A stretch of DNA of 64,000 nucleotides from Epichloe hybrida (Eukaryota; Ascomycota; Sordariomycetes; Hypocreales; Clavicipitaceae): contig JAFEKR010000008.1 of NCBI GenBank assembly GCA_019022495.1, forward strand, positions 744,001-808,000, written 5' to 3'. The notes beneath the pieces were generated by a model. The model was given only the letters and a program-made list of their open reading frames with translations. It did not search any database and was not told the origin of the DNA. Both the position numbers and the translations under genes were made by a program. Positions 1 through 11,195 of the stretch are shown here, piece after piece (the first letter of the stretch is position 1; each line of letters begins with the position of its first letter).

Positions 1-1093
1 CCTCTTGAAAAGCGGTTCATCCTCTGAATACGAATCCTCATCTCCGTCTTCTTCAGCCGCATCATCAGAGTCAGCAATTGGAACTTTGTCGTCCGAGAAA
101 CCGGGTGCATCAGAGATTTTGCTTTCCAACGCGGCTGCGGCTGCCAGCTCGGCGTCCATATCAATATCTGATTGTGAATGATCTTCCGAATCAGGAATGA
201 TTCTACTCTTTTTGGCTGGCGGAGCCAGTTGAATGGACGAACGAGTTGAGGCTCTGCCTCGCTTGGTAGCGTTGCGAGTGGGAAGAAGCGGCGGGAAGGC
301 CTCTGCCCCCGCGGCTCGATGATTTCTTTGGCGTAACATGTTATGGGGCAACTCCTCCTCCTCGTCTGCTCTCGCAAACTCTTCTTCTTGCAATCTACGG
401 GCAGTTTTGACATCTCTCTTCACATCAGACGAGAGATCACCATCGTCCTCGTCCTCCGAGTCGAATATTTCAGTTAGTTTCTTCCCTTTAGCCGGGTTCA
501 AGGAGTAGACGCTATTTCTCAGTGCTCGATCAGTATCATCGAATTTTTCAACATTTGCCCTACTAGCCCTGCTAGGCAATCGAACTTCCAAAGAAGTCGT
601 GGGCTGAAGAAACTTGGAGGAAGCCGAGCCTTCAAGGATGACTGGCGTGGCAACTTTGCTTGTCGCCGGCGTCGAGATTTCGCCGTCAGAGGAATAGTCC
701 AGTGGCGTCGACACAGACGAAACAGAAGGGTCGCTGATGGCTGAGGCTTTCCCATCGTGTCTTGCGGTGGTCATTTGTGGTGCTGGCGAGGACGCGGCAG
801 AGCTCGCGTGACTGGCTAGAAGGGATGCGCGGCTTGGTCGACCTCTGGGTCTTTTTGTTTTTGGTAATGGTGGGTTCTCAGAGACTACTATTTTATCTGT
901 AGCTGCGGGTTTGGAGAATGCAGATCTCGTCCGTCGAGGTTCACTCATATCTGAGGTTGTCCTTGCTTAGACTACGCTCGTTCATTGAGCATATGTTTTG
1001 AGAGAGAGAGGGAAAAGACTCACCGGCGCTTTGCGACAAAGCTGGAGCACCAGGAGCACCAGCTTGTTGGAGAGAACGGCGCCCGCGAGGCAT
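1..1093 (-). CDS. AT-hook, acidic/serine-rich nuclear protein (N-terminal part, cut by window edge)
   Basis: The reading frame runs open to base 1, so the C-terminus lies outside the window. Exon 1 is 1024..1093, starting at the ATG at 1093 (MPRGRRSLQQ). A 73-nt intron (951..1023, donor GTGAGT, acceptor CAG) joins in frame to exon 2, which begins with ..DMSEPRRTRSA. An AT-hook core (KRPRGRPSR) lies about 25-30 residues into exon 2, followed by Ser/Ala-rich sequence, basic patches and long Asp/Glu/Ser stretches (DSEDEDDGD, EEDGDEDSYSEDE). This composition suggests a chromatin-associated protein. An INO80-subunit-like (Ies2/PAPA-1) protein is possible, but the diagnostic C-terminal domain is not visible, so the function is a guess. 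The gene is divergent from rad7. An alternative start is the exon-2 ATG at 946. Confidence 0.7.
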
Positions 1094-1744
1094 GATTGTA
1101 GGCAGCTTGACACCTGTTCCGAGGTTGACGTGAGGCAGAATGGCGAGGTTATGTACATGGATAAAGGAGGGCAATTGATGAAGGACGGTGGGATTGGAGT
1201 TTCTGGAACGCAAGGGGCAAAAGTTGCCACTTCCTTCTCTCGTTCAGTCATCCGTGACTTTTCGCACCATTTCACAGTGTCCAGAGAGGCGTAGGGCGCC
1301 ACCCGAGTTGCCAACTGAACACGAAAGCACGTGCCAGGGGGCAGGGACCTTGTTTTAAAGAGGCCGTCTTTTGCGTGAATCACGCACTGTACGACTCATT
1401 CCACATGCCGCGATTCTTGACCCAACCATGTGCACCGTCCACAGTGTGAATGGGCCAAGACAGGGGTCACAGCGCCAAACTCTGGACTGGTCCAAGGCGG
1501 GTGGGTCACAGTGACTGTCTGCCGAGATTCACACAGTAAAGTCGTCGTCGTTGAACAGAGCAAAAAACCACCACCAGACCAGACTGGACTCTCTGGCCTG
1601 GACGGTGCTGTCCAGTGTCAGAGCTGTGAATGGTGAATGGCGTCAGCGAACAGCAAGACCATACGGGGTACTTCATTCTCCGATAATCAATAAGCACTTG
1701 AACAAATAGTCTTCTTGGCTCTGTAGAGCAGGCTGCATGAAATC
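1094..1744. promoter_or_regulatory. Divergent intergenic region between the AT-hook gene and rad7
   Basis: About 650 bases lie between two head-to-head genes and must hold both promoters. There is a CACGTG E-box-like hexamer near 1328. I see no convincing TATA box, and the short reading frames here look like chance. Inference from gene orientation only. Confidence 0.35.
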
Positions 1745-3811
1745 ATGTAAGTTTCTCGCCTCGTCCTCTTCTCTCAAGGCTGGCCGCGTCTTCCAATTGA
1801 TGAGCTCACAATGTGCGCACACAGGGTTCGTCGGAGTCGAGCGCAGAATCAAGATGCGGCTGGCTCCCCAAGGCCGACCCGAAACATCACTGGACCGTAA
1901 GATGATTGATTCCCTTCCGCTCAGCATTGTACTTGACCTAACATGGCAATACCAGTCAGTCAGCCCTGACAGATTTCCTGGCTGTAAGTCTACAAATTCT
2001 TCCCAACTGCCAGTTGGCATTGTTGCTCACCGCAATCACAGTCACATAATATCTCAGCTCGTCGAATTCGCGATGACGCAGAGTTGCGGCGTATGGAAGC
2101 CAACAACCGCGCTGGCATAAACGGACACACCTCGCCCGTTGAGGAAGCTGAAGCGGTTGTTGCTGAGTCCAGCGCTGCTGCTGCTGCTGCTGCTGCTGGA
2201 GAACAGTCTTCTGGCCGCAATTTGACTGGTACCCAATCGTCCAAGAGGAAGAAGACGGAGCAGAAAACCATTGAGAAAATCAAAGCCAGCAGAGCCTTCA
2301 AAAAGCGCAAGAAGCACGTCGATGACTCAGATGACTCAGATGAAGTTGCCCGCGCCATCTTCGAAGAACGTCATGCACCACTGCCTGGTCAGATGGAAAA
2401 TTGCGCCATTTGCGACAAAAGATTTACTGTAACTCCTTACTCGGTCGCTGGGCCCGATGGCGGTCTCCTTTGCGCCCCGTGCGGTAGAGAGATCGCAAAA
2501 GAGCGCCAGGGAGCACAGCCCAACAAAAAGAAGCCGAGAAAGCAGACTGGCGGAGTAGGATCTCGCCGAAGCATTCAGAGTCGCATCCTTGACGGCGATG
2601 TCGGCACAAAGAGTTTGGCAACGCTGTGCGTGCAGACCTTGGCGAAAAACGTCGACATGGCGGAAAGCTTGGGTGACCTCCCCGAGCACCTCGTTGACAA
2701 GATTGCCCGCATCTTCTCCAAAAGACGACTTCTCCGCCCAGAAACATTACCGCTCTTCGCGCAGCCAACTACGGAAAGCATCAAGATATATGACGGCGCA
2801 AACCTGAGTGCTCAAGACTACATCAGCATATTCCAGGTTGCACCCAACCTGCGTAGTTTCAAAGCCCGATCGGCCATCCAATTCAAAGATGAAGTCATGG
2901 ACTATCTATTGTCTCGTGACACTGCCCTGGAAAGCTTCTACCTGCATGGAGCCAATCTTCTCAGTGAGGAGAAGTGGCACGAACTGTTCGAAAAGAAGGG
3001 CCAGTCCCTCAAGGGCGTTCAAGTATACTATACAGACAGACACTTTGGCGATGACACCATTGATGTGATGGCGACTCACTGTCCCAACTTGTCGCGCCTG
3101 AAAATTGAAAACAATCAAAAGCTGACGGAGAAGGGCGTAGAGTCTATTGGGAATCTGTCTGCCCTGGAACACCTTGGCTTGCAGCTGCATCATCCGTTGT
3201 CATCAGCGTCAATCACTTCAGCTGTCTCCAAGATTGGGCCAAAACTCAAGACACTCTCACTCAAGATTGTGCCCGAGGCGGACGACGGCGTACTGCAAAT
3301 GATCCACGAGTCTTGCCGGTCTTTGCAAAAGCTTCGCATTACCGAGAGCGAGAAGATGACCGACCAAGGATTCGTCAACCTGTTCAAGGACTGGGTAAAT
3401 CCTCCCCTGCAGAAGGTGGACTTGCAGAAATGTCGATACATCGACGCCAGCCGTCCACGTGCCAACGACGAGAATGTCGGTCTCTGCAGCGAGGGGTTCA
3501 AGGCACTCATGGCACACTCCGGGCCGAAGCTAGTGGATGTGAATGTCCATGCTTGTCGGCATATTTCTCAGCAGGCATTTGAGGACGTCTTTGACGAGAC
3601 GGCAGTGTACCCGGAGCTGAAGCGCCTGGAGATCAGCTTCTGCGAGGAGGTGACTGATTTCATACTGGGGTCCATCTTCCGCGCGTGTCCCAAAATCAAG
3701 GAAGTCAACGTGTTTGGCTGCATGAAGGTGAAGGCCGTGAGGGTTCCGAGGGGCACCATTCTCGTCGGTGTGCCCAACGCGCAGGGCATGATCACGGAGG
3801 GCATGGACTGA
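1745..3811 (+). CDS. rad7: DNA repair protein Rad7 (zinc-binding, leucine-rich repeats)
   Basis: The protein matches Rad7, which with Rad16 forms the global-genome nucleotide excision repair complex that finds damage in non-transcribed chromatin. The N-terminus has the family block QSALTDFLASHNISA. A four-cysteine zinc motif follows (CAICDKRF ... LCAPCG), then a conserved FxKRRLL region and about ten leucine-rich repeats of the AMN1/F-box-LRR type to the end (VGVPNAQGMI). My model has exons 1745..1746, 1825..1896, 1956..1983 and 2042..3811. The first intron would split the ATG (AT|G), giving MVRRSRAQ and 623 aa. If it is retained, translation starts at the ATG at 1811 (MCAHRV..) and gives 627 aa in the same frame. 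The 28-nt third exon and the GTAAGT donor at 1984 are strongly supported by the family block. Divergent from the AT-hook gene. Confidence 0.9.
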
Positions 3812-4253
3812 GGTTCCGCCGAGACGTTAGTATTATGTGTAGGTTTTCATTGTACCTCATTGTACCATTTTCCCACGCAGCACCGGCGTTTGGTGGTTGT
3901 CATGTTCATTTCCCCTGTTGGATCTCTCTCACGTTGGCGCACACCAGAATGGGCTTGATGAAAAAGAGAAAAAAAAAAAAAAAAAAATTTACTCCAAGAT
4001 CAAGACTATAATATGCAAACCTTGTGATTTAGCAATGTCGTGACCATGTGCTCTTGGCCTATACATCTGCGACTTTGTCATATGCGCTCAACCACGTTGT
4101 CAATCATCATGATTGATTTTCGGAGTGTTTTTTTTTTTTTTTTTTTTTCGCGTGGGGTTGGTTCTTTCTACACAAGAGATGCTGGCTAATATATTATACC
4201 TGGCCAGGTGAAAATGGAGCTATCAATCAGAACGTCATTCAGCAGGCCCAGCG
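3812..4253. other. Convergent intergenic region between rad7 and lipase
   Basis: These 440 bases separate two convergent genes. They contain a long A tract (about 3969-3987) and a T tract (about 4129-4148), the sort of homopolymers common in 3' flanks here. No gene is visible. Confidence 0.5.
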
Positions 4254-5383
4254 TCAGCTCTCTCTCTCTCTTGCTTTCCCGACATAGTCCTGATCCTTCC
4301 GACTCCAGTCATCGAGACGCTGCTCCAACTCGTCGTTCGAAACGTCATCTCTCTTCCACACGAGCGGGAAGCCCGCACACGCAGAGGTCTCCCCAAGATA
4401 ATGCAAGTGCGCGAGTATATCCAGGCCAAAGGTCCCGGCATTGCAGGCCGTGCTCGCGATGCCCTTGCAGACCCTGAGCTGGCCAATCGGCCAGTCATCC
4501 AGCATGTTCCTGCCACCGGACAGCCAGTACTCGGGGGAAATATGGCGATACCCGACGAAGATGGGAGGCAGCCTCGGGACAGGATCATCATGGTGCGTGA
4601 CGCGCCACTGGCCGCCGGGCTGGCCGGTCATCCAGCTGGCGAACTTGTCGTTGCCGACCCTCGGAGACCCGTAGGTGTACACGTCGACGGCGTAGCCGTT
4701 ATTCCGTCGGAGATGCGCCGCACCGAGGGTTGCCACGGCGCCGCCGAGAGAATGGCCCGTCGCGACGACGCGGAACCCGGGATTCTGCTCGCGGGCCGTC
4801 CTGACGGCTCGCGCGGCCGCGTCCTGGATCTCCTCCCAGCTCTTGGCGAAGCCCGTGTGGACTTTGCAGTCGCTGGCAAAGTCGCACCCTTGCCAGGCGA
4901 ACATGATGTCTGTGATGAAGTTGCGGATGCTGCTGCTTCCGCGGACGGAGAGGACGATTTCCCTCCGGACAGCATCTACCGCGACGTAGGCGCCTATACC
5001 GGTGTATCGGCCGCTATATGAGGGGGAGGTAGGAGTCTCGTGTCAATGCCAGAGGAAAACAAAATCTGGTCAAGAAGAGGGGAAAGAGAGGGACAGGGAC
5101 GTACGCAAAGGATGCCACAACCGTAGGCTTGTTCTGCTGCACCAGGGGACAAGCATTCTTCCCGCACACGATGGTCCTGCCAGGGGCGGCGTCAAAGTTG
5201 CAGTACGCGGCCGCGGCGTGCTGAACGTAGTACTTGATGCTGGTGTAGTCCTGCTCGGATGCACCGCCTGTATACCGAACGCACCATGTCAGGACGACGA
5301 CATGTACGTCACTGGCAAGTCCCCATGCGATAGAGGAAAAAAAAAAAAAAAAAAAAAAAAAAGGTTTGCGAGGAAAACTAACC
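4254..5383 (-). CDS. Secreted class 3 (alpha/beta-hydrolase) lipase; 5' exon not resolved
   Basis: The family is triacylglycerol lipase/feruloyl esterase type, fungal class 3. The nucleophile elbow GHSLGG is in exon 4254..5013. Downstream the catalytic Asp region (HHDDPVPRLPP) and His region (ILAHLHYLG) have the usual order. Upstream exon 5105..5267 carries QDYTSIKYYVQHAAAAYC, typical of the mature N-terminus. Introns are 5014..5104 (donor GTACGT) and 5268..5382 (donor GTTAGT). The 5268..5382 intron holds a roughly 23-nt homopolymer (T in the sense strand). Exon sequence before 5383 reads ..DCTSLDDG, but an in-frame stop lies shortly upstream. A signal-peptide exon must therefore be spliced in from further upstream, and I could not find one. 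The gene may be intact with an unseen first exon, or may have lost its start. Expected substrate is long-chain acylglycerol outside the cell. Confidence 0.75.
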
Positions 5384-6629
5384 TCCATCGTCGAGGGACG
5401 TACAGTCCCTTGCCAAGATCTACAAGCCCAAAAGCCAGACGCTGGAGAAAAAAAAGTATACAAGAACAGGGAAAAAAAAAAGTGATTTGAACCAGAAGAA
5501 AATTGTTTGACTACAATCTATCCTGTCTGCTGATCTGAAATTTTGCATCAAGAACGGTTTATAAGCATAAAGTCGCCCTGGCCGGCACCCTCCTTTTCTC
5601 CATGCTTGCAAGGTCATGGTCGTCGTTTATAGCAAACGGTACTGGCATCAAGTTTCGCTCTTGTTTTGAGCCTGTCCAGTTACGGGGAGTCTCTGAGTAA
5701 TGTTTCTCCTTACCCCAGCTTGTTTGTTTGTAGTGTCAGCTGGTTTGGGAGTGCTAGCCACTGATTTTTTTTTTTTTTTACAGCACTATTGCTAGAGCCC
5801 CTATGAATAACGTGGTATGCCACTCTGATGGCAAAAAAAAAAACGAGTCGTTCCTCTATCGAGAAGGTCGGTAGCCGTGGGGGGGGGGGCGGCGGTGAGT
5901 GGATCCGTACATGGATGGAAACGTTTTGATCCAAACCCCAACCCAACGTTGTGTGTTGTGGCATGTGGCATGAAAGTCGCACAGCTCTTGGATCCGGACC
6001 AAGGCCCCCGAATAGGTTATTCTGCCCGCTGCCCCGTCCTCGACGCGGGTCATGTGCAAAGCGTGCGTGTATACGGAAGTTGTACGGAAGTAGCATCGTC
6101 CGAATGCGATGCGACGAGGAAAAAGTTGCACCAAGTGCTCCTTCGCGGCCCCTCCCCCTTCCTCCAAGGATGCTAATGCGGGGGAGGGGGCTAAGAAAGT
6201 CGATCCCATGCATCATGCATGAATGATTTGTCCATCTCCGATCCTTGCCGGGCCTCTTTCTGCACGGGACCACGGGAGCCGCGCCGTCGTGGGAGAGGTT
6301 AACCGGAAGAGGGAATAGGGAGGGAAGGGGCGGGGGCAGAGAGAGAGAGAGAGAGAGAGTTGGGGGCCAAGATGAACTGGGCCGTGGGAAAATGCGGAGT
6401 GGGTAGGGACAGTTTTTCTTTTCTTTCTCCATGCCATGGAAAGAAGCGGAGAATCCGTGAGGCCGGACCTGGCTGAGACGGACGGACAGTTCGGGGGAAG
6501 CCTCAGGATAGTGGAAACAGAAACAAGCTTCAACAGTCGAATGGGCTTTTTTAAAAAAAAAAAAAGAAAAAAAAGAAACGTCTACTACACCTATGCTGTA
6601 TCCAGTTCATCTGTCCCTCGTGCACAAAT
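5384..6629. other. Intergenic region, low complexity
   Basis: About 1.2 kb upstream of the lipase and downstream of the MFS gene. It holds several A/T homopolymers (near 5458-5480, 5764-5780, 5831-5842, 6550-6575), a G10 run near 5881 and a (GA)n microsatellite near 6340-6359. A 240-codon open frame on the minus strand (5710-6432) is made of low-complexity proline/serine runs and has no recognisable domain, so I do not call it. Confidence 0.5.
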
Positions 6630-8473
6630 CTATGCCTTCCATCTGAATCCAGGATGTTTCCAATCCATGTCCTGAATCTCCTGCATGCTCTTCCCCTCCA
6701 GCGCAGCCACCACATCCACCGCCTCCCTCCTCCTGTTATCCCTCTTGGCCCAGAAGTACGAGGCCGCGGCGATTAGAATCATGGTCGCTTGCGCCGCGAG
6801 ATTCAGCCCATTCCCAATGTGATAGTTTGGCGAGTCCTTCGCCACAAAAGCCCACGTGGAGATCAACCCGCCGACATTGCTCAGCATGACATTTGTCGCA
6901 ATGGCCGAGGACCTTGCGGTATCAGAGACCACATTCGCCGCCACGTGGGAATTCGTCAAGGCACCATAGGTAAAGATGCCCAGGAACGGTAGAAACGTGG
7001 CTCCATAGCGCACGCCTGGGTTCGTCGTGGCGAGGAACATGGCGTATCCGACGACGGTGAGGGGCGCGCAGAAGATCATGAAGATGCTGCGGCGGTTCAC
7101 GCGCCATGATACGTAGCTTGTTGCGGCGCAGGAAATGGCCCCGACGACGTAGGGCGGCACGGTGAGGAGCTGCTGATTCGCAACCGTCTGATGGGGGAAG
7201 ATGGTCTTGACGATGGTGGGTAGGAAGAAGGAGACGCCGTGGACGGTGATGCTGTCGAGCAGGAAGAGGACGGCGGTGGGGAGGACAACGGGGTTGAAGA
7301 TGCCGAGGCGCATCTTTTTCCAGCTGAACTGGTCGACGAGCTCGGCGACGGCGATGCGTTCGGACTTGAGGCGCGATCTGGCCAGTTCCTTTTCCTTTGG
7401 GGAGAGCCAGAGAGCAGTCTCGGGACGGTCGGGAAGAGCGAAGAAGCAGATGATCCCGACGACAGAGGTTGCTATGCCTGATGATGAAACCACCCAACCA
7501 TTAAAATCTTGTTCCCCATCAATCTGTCCTCAAAGCGACTTCAAAAGGGGAAACAAACATACCCTCGATGGCAAAGATCATTCTCCACGAATGCAAGCCC
7601 CCCAAACTGTCAAGCCTCAGAATCGCAGACGCCAGCAGCCCACCGAACGCACCGGCCAAGGCAGCCGAGATGATGAACAGAGACACCCGAAACGTCAACT
7701 CGCTCTGACGGTACCACCTCGACAGGAAAAAGACGAGCGAGGGCATCATGCCTGACTCGAAGATGCCGAGGAGGAAACGGACGGCGCACAAGGTGGAGAA
7801 GTTGGTGACAAAGGCGGTGCAGGTGGTCAGGATGCCGAAGCCGAGCGTCGTGGCGGGGATGAACCATCCTGGGCCAACGTATTTGCAGAGCAAGTTGCAG
7901 GGAATTTCAAAGATGATGTAGGAGATGAAGAAGATGGAGAGGGCGACGTTGAATTCGGAGCCCTGGAGGTGGAGGTCCTTTTCGAGGCCGGCCAGTCTGG
8001 CGTTGCCTGAAATTTACAATTTCGGTAAGAAGAGGTTTCTCATCATGGCAGTATTGAGCGAGGGCAGTGGATGATGAGTTGGAATCTCTTGCTTCTAAAA
8101 TTTCCGATGAGAAGTGGCAGTTTCTTACCAATGTTGGAGCGGTCAATAAAGGCGAGGACTGCGAACTCGTCAGTGGTTAGGTCAGATGGCGTCCACAACA
8201 AGACGCATATGCATGTGTCGCGTACTCACGATAAAGCAAGCTGACGAGCGGAATCAGCCCAAGGTCCATCTTGAGACGGAGCCTGGCTTCTTCTTGGGCA
8301 TCGACGTGCACCAGCGACCGACCGTGGCTGTACAAAAAGGTTAGCGTCTCGAATTGATGCAAGGAATTTGAAACTTGGGAACAAACGTACGCATCCGTCG
8401 CCGAGTGCTCTGTCTTTTCATCCATGCTCGAGTCGCCCACTGCGCCCCCATTCGGCGAAGTTTGTTTCCTCAT
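6630..8473 (-). CDS. MFS transporter, anion:cation symporter (Dal5/Tna1-like) family
   Basis: The predicted protein has 500 aa and 12 hydrophobic segments. Five exons: 8391..8473, 8230..8327, 8129..8158, 7563..8006 and 6630..7477, with introns of 63, 71, 122 and 85 nt and good GT-AG ends. The summed coding length is a multiple of three. The family signature DRSNIGNA is at about residues 66-73, and GRFLLGIFE-like text (RFLLGIFESGMMPSLVFFLSRWY) marks TM4-5. A central hydrophilic loop starts LPDRPETALWLSPKE. Members carry organic anions such as allantoate, nicotinate, pantothenate or other carboxylates across the plasma membrane. The substrate here cannot be read from sequence. The 30-nt third exon encodes the start of the DRSNIGNA motif. 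The neighbours give no pathway context. Confidence 0.88.
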
Positions 8474-8775
8474 GCCACGATGTGAGTGAGGTGAGGGAAA
8501 GATTCAGCGCGCCATCAAGTAATAAAATAGTGCGCAGCTGTACTCCGTGCCCAACGTTATATTTATAACAAGGCCAATCTGCCATGTTCAATTGCCGTTC
8601 GGCTCTCTGTACGGAGTAGTAGACAGGGAATAACTTGATTTGCTGGTTTGTATTGCAATGCCCCTCGGCTCATTCGGGGCGGCACGCCAATGCGACTAGA
8701 TGGCGGCTATTGCCACCTTTGAAGACTCCATTGTGTTCCGAAACCTCGTATGTAATCCGTATGTACGGAGTACAG
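8474..8775. promoter_or_regulatory. MFS gene upstream region
   Basis: This 300-bp stretch holds the MFS promoter. It contains two copies of the short palindrome-like word TACGGAGTA (8611 and 8764) that recurs in intergenic DNA of this window. No clear TATA box. Confidence 0.3.
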
Positions 8776-9727
8776 CAGTCTAATCCCTGTTTGATTTTGC
8801 ACAAAGTACATGACTAGGGGCAGCAGGCTAATGATGAATCTTTTTATCGCACTAAGCCTAGTAAAGGGGGTGTATTGTATTTGTACCTCAAATTACCTGT
8901 ATTTTACTCGGACTACTTAGTACTCTTTACGAGTGTAAATACCCCTCTAGCATCCATGATAGCTTTACTATCTCCTTAGCCGTGATATACCTTGTGGAGT
9001 CATATTAACTAGGGTCTGTAATATATCTCTAGTTTACTTTTACCTAATTGGGTACATACAGACCCTAGTTGACGTGACTCCATAAGCTACGGATTATCAC
9101 GACTAAGGAGATATGTAGTCGTCATATGACTTGTGGGGCTGCGGGGCCCCCATAACCCCCCTGCCACAACGTCAGTGACTGCGCAGGTACGCGTTGCTAG
9201 ACTAGGACAATCAATAAGTGCGATGTAGTGATTTGTATCTCCTTAGCTGCTGTCCACGTCGTGAAGTCACGCCAACTAGGGTCTGTGTTACGTGCTGGCT
9301 TTGCACGATAAGGGGGCGAATCTGTCAGTGGGGCCAACGGATTCGGCGGGCGCAATTCGTTCTAAGTTCACTTGTAAAAGCTACTGTTAGGGGTAATGTG
9401 TGATGTTGGAAGTACATAAGTTGCATTCGTACTATCGAAGTCCTAATCTGGTCTTATATCAGCCTCCTTCGCGTTCCGCCACGTAACAGTCTATATGTAT
9501 CTAATAGATAAAAGTAAACTAGAGATACGTACAATTTGTAGGCCTCACAGACTCAAGGAGATAAAGGAAGTTTACTAGTACAATAATTATTGGCTAACAT
9601 AAATTTATGTACTTCTAATGCACCTTTATCCGATTATTTACAGACAGACCCGAGCTAACGTGACACCACTAGCCATATCACGACTAATAAGGAGAGAATG
9701 TTGTAAAATCATTCAGGGGTTAGACTG
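8776..9727. mobile_element. Non-autonomous inverted-repeat element (family M3), with M2 MITEs inside
   Basis: The left end CAGTCTAATCCCTG and the right end CAGGGGTTAGACTG are imperfect inverted repeats continuing about 26 bp into TTTTGCAC / TGTAAAAT. A second, shorter copy is at 10901..11141, and its first 150 bp align with the first 170 bp here with mostly C-to-T and G-to-A changes. No transposase frame is visible. Palindromic M2 repeats interrupt it (8969..9113, and partial copies near 9236-9290, 9490-9563 and 9640-9696). I see no clean target duplication, so the exact limits are uncertain. Confidence 0.45.
8969..9113. repeat. M2 palindromic MITE, full copy
   Basis: A 145-bp hairpin runs from TATCTCCTTAG to CTAAGGAGATA. 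Each arm carries the same roughly 55-bp block (CTTGTGGAGTCA..TTAACTAGGGTCTG). Other copies are at 22638..22783 and 47185..47273, with fragments at 9236, 9490, 9640 and 11140. No coding capacity. Confidence 0.7.
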
Positions 9728-10900
9728 TATGTACAAGTCTCTGTGCGCCAAGAACGGGTATTGTTTTACGCTTACTCACGCTATTACTCCATATTATTGC
9801 TTGATTCTATCATGTAAAATCACGCACCGCCAGCCGATTATCGTATGTTTGAGCAACTAAACGCGCAGTACGGAGTATAGTGGTTTCTTTTAATCCGTAC
9901 AAGCAACACAGTGCGGAGCACTGTGCGTTTCATCGCAGCAGACCTTGGTTGGCGAAAAGGTCTGGATGAACCAAGGGCCTGGTGGACAAAGGGCAAATTT
10001 TATCAAATTCTTTGTCAATGGGCAATTTCGAAAAAGGGTTAGATAGATGCTGTTATTTTGTACATCCCTTCCTCGAAGCCATCTACGATTTGTTCCTGAC
10101 GCTATGGAGGCCCATTATGATGGACTTACGGAAGGAGCAGTCACACCATGCCTTCCCCACGATCGAGAAGAGAGTCAGGAAAGCCCATAGTAGGCAAACT
10201 TCTCAATTGCCCAATGATTTGTACACGCTGCTAGTCTGACGTTTATGAGTTAGTGCTAGCGCTAACAACACCAAGTTATCTTAGGTCGGATATTCACCCA
10301 TAGCTCCCATTTTGCCATTTTCATCTTCTGATTCTTGGATGCCTATCGACTTTTGACCCGGTGTCGTATACACGGGAAGCTATGCGGTATCCTCTTAGCA
10401 TCTCGGCCATGGCCGCTCACTTCAGCAGAAACAAGTTTAACCGACCTCCGGTATAGTTCTGGAGTACATTTGGTGAAACCGCACTTTCTCATCATTGCTC
10501 CATTGGTGGCGGCTGCTAAGTGTCACAGGTGTTGCGGTAAATCAACGGAGGTGGAAGAAGTGGCCTTATATACCCAAAATTGCAAATTGAAAGTCCTGCA
10601 CAAGGACAACTAAACGCGCATTATTAGTCAAAAGTAAATGCGCGGGTCACTAAATGCGCATATCGCGTGAGGCCTCACAACGCAACGCAATAAGGCTCTT
10701 TTAAACACCCTTTATTGTGTCATTCCCTAAGATACAGCTATTTGTACGACTGCAGAAGATACAATTTACACTATTAATACCTAGCAAGCAAGCAAGGGAT
10801 TTGCATAGGAGTTAACTAGTAGTTAGGTGTGGGGATTGACCTTCCTAATTAGGACTAGCTGCACGCTATCCTTTCGGACTAGGACTAACGCAATACTTAT
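9728..10900. other. Stretch without recognised genes
   Basis: About 1.2 kb of mixed composition. Two short open frames on the plus strand (9982-10239 and 10335-10613) have no recognisable domain and no splice-linked partners. Near 10700-10900 composition shifts toward AT. Possibly decayed repeat sequence. Confidence 0.4.
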
Positions 10901-11141
10901 AGTCTAACCCCTGTATGGTTTTACACGAGGTACATGACTAGGGGCAGTAGGCTAATAAAAAATCACTAGGTAAGGTAAAGAGTACCTTAGAATACCTATA
11001 TTATACTAGGGCTATTTAATACCTCTATACCCTTATAAAATCCCTAATAGCTTTACTTACGGAGTACTATAGTCACTTATAGCTAATAGTGGCTGCTTCT
11101 GGGGCTTGTAACAAGTGTAAAATCATTTAGGGGTTAGACTG
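10901..11141. mobile_element. M3 element, short RIP-affected copy
   Basis: The ends AGTCTAACCCCTG and AGGGGTTAGACT are inverted repeats, and the TGGTTTTACAC / GTGTAAAATCA extensions also pair. It is the short relative of 8776..9727 and is clearly more AT-rich, with transitions at CpA-type sites. An M2 half-repeat follows directly (about 11140-11192). Confidence 0.5.
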
Positions 11142-11195
11142 TCTCCTTAGACTCGGTCCACCTTGTGGAGTCACTTTAACCAGGGTCTGTATGTA

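Noticed and set aside
5710..6432. 240-codon open frame on the minus strand
   Set aside because: Made of Pro/Ser/Leu low-complexity text from a pyrimidine-rich strand, including microsatellite sequence. No domain and no splice-linked neighbours.
9982..10613. Two short plus-strand frames as an exon pair
   Set aside because: No plausible GT-AG join keeps them in frame with recognisable protein text, and neighbouring DNA is repeat-derived.
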